10,246 nt of DNA from DHVE2 group archaeon (GTDB lineage Archaea > Thermoplasmatota > Thermoplasmata > Thermoplasmatales > Aciduliprofundaceae): the NCBI GenBank assembly GCA_026986135.1, contig JALSPD010000111.1, positions 1-10,246 on the forward strand. The letters run 5' to 3'. Position 1 is the first letter of the stretch, and each line of letters begins with the position of its first letter. Under the pieces are notes generated by a model, which saw only the letters and a program-made list of their open reading frames with translations, made no database searches and was not told the origin of the DNA. The position numbers and the translations under genes were made by a program. Positions 7,141 through 10,246 of this stretch are shown in pieces.

Positions 7141-7962
7141 CTATAGATCCCTCCTGTGTGCTTCAAGCATATTAATCTTTTCACCACTGAACTCTGCAAA
7201 TGTAATCACATTATCGTACTCATAGACCTCTCTAAGTCTCTCTCTATATTTTAGATCCCTTAAGAGATGATGATCAAGAATTATCTTGGGTATGGAATCT
7301 GCAAGTTTTAAAAGATTCTTAACGCTTCTTTTAAGATCTTCCTCTGAAAATCTGTATCCAAGAAAGTATGTAGGTGGACCATCAATGATTGCCACATCTG
7401 GGTTTTGGGACAGAATATACTCAGCTGCGGATTCTACAATAGGACCTCCAACATCTGAGGCATGAAGTACTCTCTCGGTTCCATCATCAACTGTTGTCAT
7501 AATAACAAAGCCCAGGGGAGTTTTCTCATTACCATGAGGAAATGGAGGAGAAAATGATATCTCTACACCATCCACCTCGTATTTTTTTCCGTCAGCATAC
7601 TCAATATCGGATATTTTTGAGAATCTCTCGTGAAAATGCATCGCCCTTTTCCTCTGGCTATAGTTGATCTTCTCCTTCCAGTGTTTTGCAAAAATTTTTT
7701 TGCCGGCATAAAAGTTTTCGTTGGGGTCGTAGTGATCATAGTGATAATGGGAAATAACAAAAACATCCGTGTGGTTTGAAAGGTTTCTGATAATGTCTTT
7801 ATATTTTTTGAGGGTGGCATATTCGATATCCCTGGGAGGCAGTCCGTACCTCCTGGGACCCAACGCAGCCGAAGGATCTATAAAAATATTTATCGTTGAT
7901 TCAATAAAAACAGAAAGAGATCGGACTCCCAGGGAATCCGATGCTATTGCATGTATTTTCAT
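7141..7962 (-). CDS. UPF0282-type metallo-beta-lactamase-fold hydrolase, 273 residues
   Basis: The protein has the MBL-fold metal site: HYHYDH at 72-77 (HxHxDH), PFPHG at 140-144, HASD at 167-170 and DHHLLRD at 230-236. The N-terminal SAALGPRRYGLPP region and overall length fit the archaeal UPF0282/COG2248 family of predicted hydrolases. I know of no established substrate for that family. No beta-CASP insert is present, so it is not a CPSF-type nuclease like the gene at the right edge. Its ATG overlaps the stop of the coiled-coil gene (ATGA, 7959-7962) and its stop TAG directly abuts the dtdA ATG, so it is the middle cistron of a coupled operon. No good independent ribosome binding site is visible; initiation by coupling is likely. 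Cytoplasmic, with no signal peptide. The operon context hints at a role near tRNA or translation quality control, but this is inference. Confidence 0.88.
   Translation of the reverse strand: MKIHAIASDSLGVRSLSVFIESTINIFIDPSAALGPRRYGLPPRDIEYATLKKYKDIIRNLSNHTDVFVISHYHYDHYDPNENFYAGKKIFAKHWKEKINYSQRKRAMHFHERFSKISDIEYADGKKYEVDGVEISFSPPFPHGNEKTPLGFVIMTTVDDGTERVLHASDVGGPIVESAAEYILSQNPDVAIIDGPPTYFLGYRFSEEDLKRSVKNLLKLADSIPKIILDHHLLRDLKYRERLREVYEYDNVITFAEFSGEKINMLEAHRRDL
7147..7154 (-). promoter_or_regulatory. Ribosome binding site of dtdA inside the MBL gene
   Basis: The minus strand reads GGAGGGAT. Its GGAGG core ends nine bases before the dtdA ATG at 7140. It is the strongest Shine-Dalgarno match in the operon and lies within the last codons of the upstream gene. 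Confidence 0.75.
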
Positions 7963-8843
7963 AGCAACCCTGCTTTCTGCAAGATCAAAATATCCTCTGT
8001 GGTAAGAGGCTCTCCACGCTTGAATTTCTCGTATATTTCTTCTGCCTTCTTCTTCACCTCAACTTTCTCTTTCTTTTTCTTGCTTGTTGCCATCTTTTGT
8101 TTGAGTCCTGTTATAATCTTTTCAAAGTCACGCACATCCTTTGCTGCAGCAACGAATTCTTCATGCTCTTTATCTGCAATTTTCTTGTTTTCTAAGTAAT
8201 TCTGGTGAGCCTCATCCGCTTCTTTTCTCAATTCATCCGCCTTTTCAAATAATTCAACCATCTTGTTATGATGCTCCTGTGCAGTTCTTACCGTCTCTTC
8301 TATTTCTTTGTGATACTTTTCAGCCTCCTCCCGCGCTTTGTTCAACTCCTCCCGTATCTTATTAAGTTCTTCGTTTTTCTTCATTTCCTCGTCCAGCATT
8401 TTCTCGTATTCTGCAATCTTTTTGTAGAGTGAATCAATTATTTCTACAAGTTCCCTCTCCTTGTCTGGAGGTAACACTGTGGTCTGCTGCTTGAACTCCA
8501 GCTCCTTAAGTTTCTTCTTTAATTTTGCTATATTTGGCATGTCCTTGCGTGGCATCAAACGTTTTCTCGCCTCTCGGAGCTTCGCTGTTAATTCCTGTAC
8601 CTTTTCATTCCACTCCTTCCTCTTTTCCTTCAACTCCTTGACCTTTGCGTTGAGCTCATCTCTCTTTGCGCGATGCTCCTTCGCTTCTGCTACCAGCTCT
8701 CTAACCTTTGCGTTGAGCTCATCTCTCTTGTTAGCCCATTCCCTTGCCTCTCTGTTGTGCTTATCTCTCAGCATTCTGTGAAGCTCCATCTCCTTCTTTC
8801 GCTTCTCGTATCTCTTCTCCAGGTCCTCCAAAAGCTCAGCCAT
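7959..8843 (-). CDS. Archaeal coiled-coil protein (COG1340-like), 294 residues
   Basis: The protein is almost entirely charged and alpha-helical. Long heptad-type coiled coils run from about residue 5 to 245, broken by a Pro-containing segment near 96-104 and by VLPP near 122-125. It ends in a short Lys-rich stretch and a compact C-terminal segment (LTTEDILILQKAGLL). It matches the general pattern of the uncharacterised archaeal coiled-coil family COG1340, some members of which carry a misleading phosphoserine phosphatase label; nothing here looks like a phosphatase. Residues about 40-80 contain a 21-residue internal repeat beginning KRDELNAKV. A TTG at 8849 could add two residues, but ATG 8843 has GTGAT five bases upstream and the TTG falls within that site, so 8843 is preferred. 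It is the first gene of the operon with the MBL protein and dtdA. Function unknown. Confidence 0.85.
   Translation of the reverse strand: MAELLEDLEKRYEKRKKEMELHRMLRDKHNREAREWANKRDELNAKVRELVAEAKEHRAKRDELNAKVKELKEKRKEWNEKVQELTAKLREARKRLMPRKDMPNIAKLKKKLKELEFKQQTTVLPPDKERELVEIIDSLYKKIAEYEKMLDEEMKKNEELNKIREELNKAREEAEKYHKEIEETVRTAQEHHNKMVELFEKADELRKEADEAHQNYLENKKIADKEHEEFVAAAKDVRDFEKIITGLKQKMATSKKKKEKVEVKKKAEEIYEKFKRGEPLTTEDILILQKAGLL
8641..8666 (-). repeat. 26-bp direct repeat within the coiled-coil gene, copy 1
   Basis: This stretch is identical to 8704-8729. The 63-base offset is 21 codons, i.e. three heptads, so the duplication preserves the coiled-coil register. It encodes KRDELNAKV. Confidence 0.85.
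8704..8729 (-). repeat. 26-bp direct repeat within the coiled-coil gene, copy 2
   Basis: Identical partner of 8641-8666. The flanking sequence between copies is diverged but keeps the charged heptad pattern. Confidence 0.85.
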
Positions 8844-8848
8844 GGACA

Positions 8849-8853
8849 ATCAC
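8849..8853 (-). promoter_or_regulatory. Ribosome binding site deciding the coiled-coil gene start
   Basis: The minus strand reads GTGAT (AGTGAT with the preceding base), five bases before ATG 8843. It overlaps the alternative TTG start at 8849, which argues against that codon. Confidence 0.55.
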
Positions 8854-8875
8854 TGCGAGGGGGATAACAGAATGA

Positions 8876-8885
8876 GAATATAACT
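8876..8885 (-). promoter_or_regulatory. Probable TATA box of the coiled-coil/MBL/dtdA operon
   Basis: The minus strand reads AGTTATATTC preceded by GCGAAAT, a possible BRE. A start about 25 bases downstream falls near 8855, giving a leader of about a dozen bases. This is the only reasonable promoter candidate for the three genes. Confidence 0.45.
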
Positions 8886-8940
8886 ATTTCGCCCAAAAAG
8901 ATTGTTCGCACAGATGCTTCAGCTTTCCCTCTCAGAAAAA

Positions 8941-8948
8941 TTTATATA
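8941..8948 (+). promoter_or_regulatory. TATA box of rpoK
   Basis: TTTATATA is a perfect match to the archaeal consensus, with an A-rich run (AGAAAAA) directly upstream as BRE. Expected start near 8970, leaving a leader of about 13 bases that contains only the GGTGAT site. Confidence 0.7.
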
Positions 8949-8973
8949 TGGACAACCTTTAAACCCACCTGCC

Positions 8974-8979
8974 GGTGAT
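8974..8979 (+). promoter_or_regulatory. Ribosome binding site of rpoK
   Basis: GGTGAT lies three bases before ATG 8983, a short spacer. It supports this start over the upstream in-frame ATG at 8902, which lies before the TATA box. Confidence 0.6.
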
Positions 8980-8982
8980 TTT

Positions 8983-9159
8983 ATGGAATACACCAGATTT
9001 GAAAAGGCAAGGATAATCGGCGCCCGCGCGTTGCAAATTGCATTAGGCGCTCCCATCTTAATTCATGTTCCTGAGGATATGTATGACCCTCTGGACATTG
9101 CAATGTACGAGTTTGAAAAGGGGGTTATACCCATAACAGTTAGAAGAAAGGCAGAGTAA
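8983..9159 (+). CDS. rpoK: DNA-directed RNA polymerase subunit K (Rpo6), 58 residues
   Basis: This is the archaeal homologue of eukaryotic RPB6 and bacterial omega, a small subunit that stabilises the largest subunit during RNA polymerase assembly. Seen: YTRFEKARIIGARALQIA at about 3-20 with the LGAP that follows, the family signature; then DPLDIAMYEFEKG and the C-terminal strand IPITVRRK. The length of 58 residues is normal for archaeal subunit K, which lacks the acidic N-terminal tail of eukaryotic RPB6. The start is set by the TATA box at 8941-8948 and the GGTGAT at 8974-8979. It appears monocistronic: the neighbour upstream is divergent and the one downstream is convergent, with only 3 bases between stop codons. 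Confidence 0.96.
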   Translation: MEYTRFEKARIIGARALQIALGAPILIHVPEDMYDPLDIAMYEFEKGVIPITVRRKAE

Positions 9160-9162
9160 AAA

Positions 9163-10246
9163 TTACAGTGAAAAATCCTCCTGGTTCTTAGGAATTATCA
9201 CCTCAAAATCCATGGATTTGAGATCTTTTGCCAGGGCTTCACGATTATCCCCGTGCATGAGTATTATCTTCTCTGGGTCGCACTTCTCAGCGAATTCAAG
9301 AAGCTCAGTGTGCCCCGCATGGGCGGAGAAATCAAAGAATGCAATCTCCATGTCAATTTTCTCTTTTATACCGTAGAGATCAAGTATTCCTTCATCCATG
9401 AGAAGGCGCCCATTGGTGCCCTCAACCTGATAGCCAGTTAGAAGGACTGCACTTTTTGGATCGTTTTTGAGATGGTTTATGTAGTGCAGCACGGGGCCAC
9501 CCTCAAGCATGCCCCCGGTGGTAATTATCACATCCCCTTCCAGTGCCTTCTTTCTGTCTCTCTTTTTCCTCACTGCGTTTATTTTTTTCCTTGCCCGCTT
9601 AAGCTTCTTTGCAGAGCGCAGGTATTTTGGATATCGCATATAGATGGAATTGACAAACCTCCCCATACCATCTAGCCATATATCCAGATCCATCTTCTCA
9701 AGTATGAGCATTATCTCCTGGGTGCGTCCAACTGCAAAAGCTGGAACAATTGCCTTGCCCCCCCTTCCAACAACCTCCTCAATCTTCTCTTTGAACTCCT
9801 TCTCCACCTCTTCCCTCGGAGGATGCTCTCTGCCAGCGTAGGTGCTCTCCATGATGAGTATATCCGTCTTCACGGGCTTTGCTCCCCACACAAGATGCGT
9901 GTTCACCGTCTGAAGGTCTCCGGTGAAAAGAATTCTTTTTTCACCGATGATTTCATACATGGCACTTCCAGGTATATGGCCCGCACTATGCGCCACTATA
10001 TCAATCTCACCCATTTCAATTTTTTCCCCGTACCCGATGGGCACTATGCTCTCCATTAGATTCTCCACCTCTTCCCGTGTGTATGGAACTGGAAAACCCT
10101 CAATGGTGGCCACCTTTATGGTGTCGTTGAGGAGCAGGGGCAGCACAGCCATGGTCACTTCGGTCATATATATGTTTGCATCATATCTGCTTGAAATCTT
10201 TGGCAGCATGCCGCTATGGTCAAGATGCGCATGAGTCAAAAAAACC
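9163..10246 (-). CDS. Beta-CASP metallo-beta-lactamase ribonuclease, aCPSF2-like; N-terminus beyond window
   Basis: About 360 residues are visible; the start lies outside the right edge (the frame stays open to 10245 as VFLTHAHLDH). Counting from that Val: motif 2 HAHLDH at 5-10, motif 3 GHIPGSA at 89-95, motif 4 FTGD at 107-110, motif A ESTY at 133-136, motif B His309 in FSAHAG and motif C His331 in LMHGD. The full MBL plus beta-CASP set means an active RNA nuclease is expected. A very basic stretch at about 212-234 in the beta-CASP part could contact RNA. The family (COG1236) includes archaeal CPSF-like enzymes acting in RNA 3'-end processing and decay. I favour aCPSF2 over the KH-domain protein aCPSF1/FttA from its general look, but the missing N-terminus is where KH domains would be. 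Archaeal RNase J is less likely. Convergent with rpoK. Confidence 0.88.
   Translation of the reverse strand, partial: VFLTHAHLDHSGMLPKISSRYDANIYMTEVTMAVLPLLLNDTIKVATIEGFPVPYTREEVENLMESIVPIGYGEKIEMGEIDIVAHSAGHIPGSAMYEIIGEKRILFTGDLQTVNTHLVWGAKPVKTDILIMESTYAGREHPPREEVEKEFKEKIEEVVGRGGKAIVPAFAVGRTQEIMLILEKMDLDIWLDGMGRFVNSIYMRYPKYLRSAKKLKRARKKINAVRKKRDRKKALEGDVIITTGGMLEGGPVLHYINHLKNDPKSAVLLTGYQVEGTNGRLLMDEGILDLYGIKEKIDMEIAFFDFSAHAGHTELLEFAEKCDPEKIILMHGDNREALAKDLKSMDFEVIIPKNQEDFSL

Noticed and set aside
8461..8781. Plus-strand open frame of about 100 codons opposite the coiled-coil gene.
   Set aside because: It is an antisense shadow of Lys/Glu-rich codons, giving Ser/Phe/Leu-rich sequence, with no ribosome binding site.
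1..10246. A search for a defence system, toxin-antitoxin pair, integrase or transposase.
   Set aside because: All genes belong to housekeeping, secretion or unassigned conserved families. No mobility genes, terminal inverted repeats or tRNA attachment sites were seen.

Overview
The window looks like chromosomal DNA of a euryarchaeon. Evidence for an archaeon: an Rpo6/RpoK subunit of RNA polymerase, a DtdA-type D-aminoacyl-tRNA deacylase, a beta-CASP nuclease of the archaeal CPSF type, TTTATATA-like TATA boxes, and GGTGAT/GGAGG ribosome binding sites. The gene content, the moderately AT-rich composition and the large secreted subtilisin would suit a peptide-fermenting member of the Thermoplasmata/DHVE2 group such as Aciduliprofundum. 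That assignment is inference from general recognition; no search was run.

Layout from left to right. Positions 1-2778 (minus) hold the start and most of a large exported S8 serine protease. It has a prodomain, an intact Asp-His-Ser triad, a KP-43-like beta-barrel and two almost identical fibronectin type III repeats, and it runs off the left edge. Its upstream region (2779-3005) has a TATA box and a set of TGTTAC/GTAACA half-sites, two of which form a perfect palindrome. Next come a DUF89 metal-dependent phosphatase (minus) and thyX (plus). These two are divergent and apparently share one TATA element. A 551-residue TPR protein (plus) follows.

From 6322 to 8843 (minus) is a tight three-gene operon, read in the order coiled-coil protein, UPF0282-type metallo-beta-lactamase protein, dtdA. 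The first junction is a 4-base ATGA overlap and the second has zero spacing, so the genes are probably translationally coupled. The TPR gene and dtdA overlap tail to tail by 6 bases. rpoK (plus) starts divergently from the coiled-coil gene. It converges, with 3 bases between stop codons, on an aCPSF2-like beta-CASP ribonuclease gene that runs off the right edge.

Functionally the right half is information processing (RNA polymerase subunit, RNA 3'-end/decay nuclease, tRNA proofreading), the centre is nucleotide and metabolite housekeeping (ThyX, DUF89), and the left end is extracellular proteolysis. I see no mobile element, CRISPR array, tRNA/rRNA gene or defence island. The points most worth following are the protease operator and repeat array, the shared divergent TATA box, and the coupled coiled-coil/MBL/dtdA operon.
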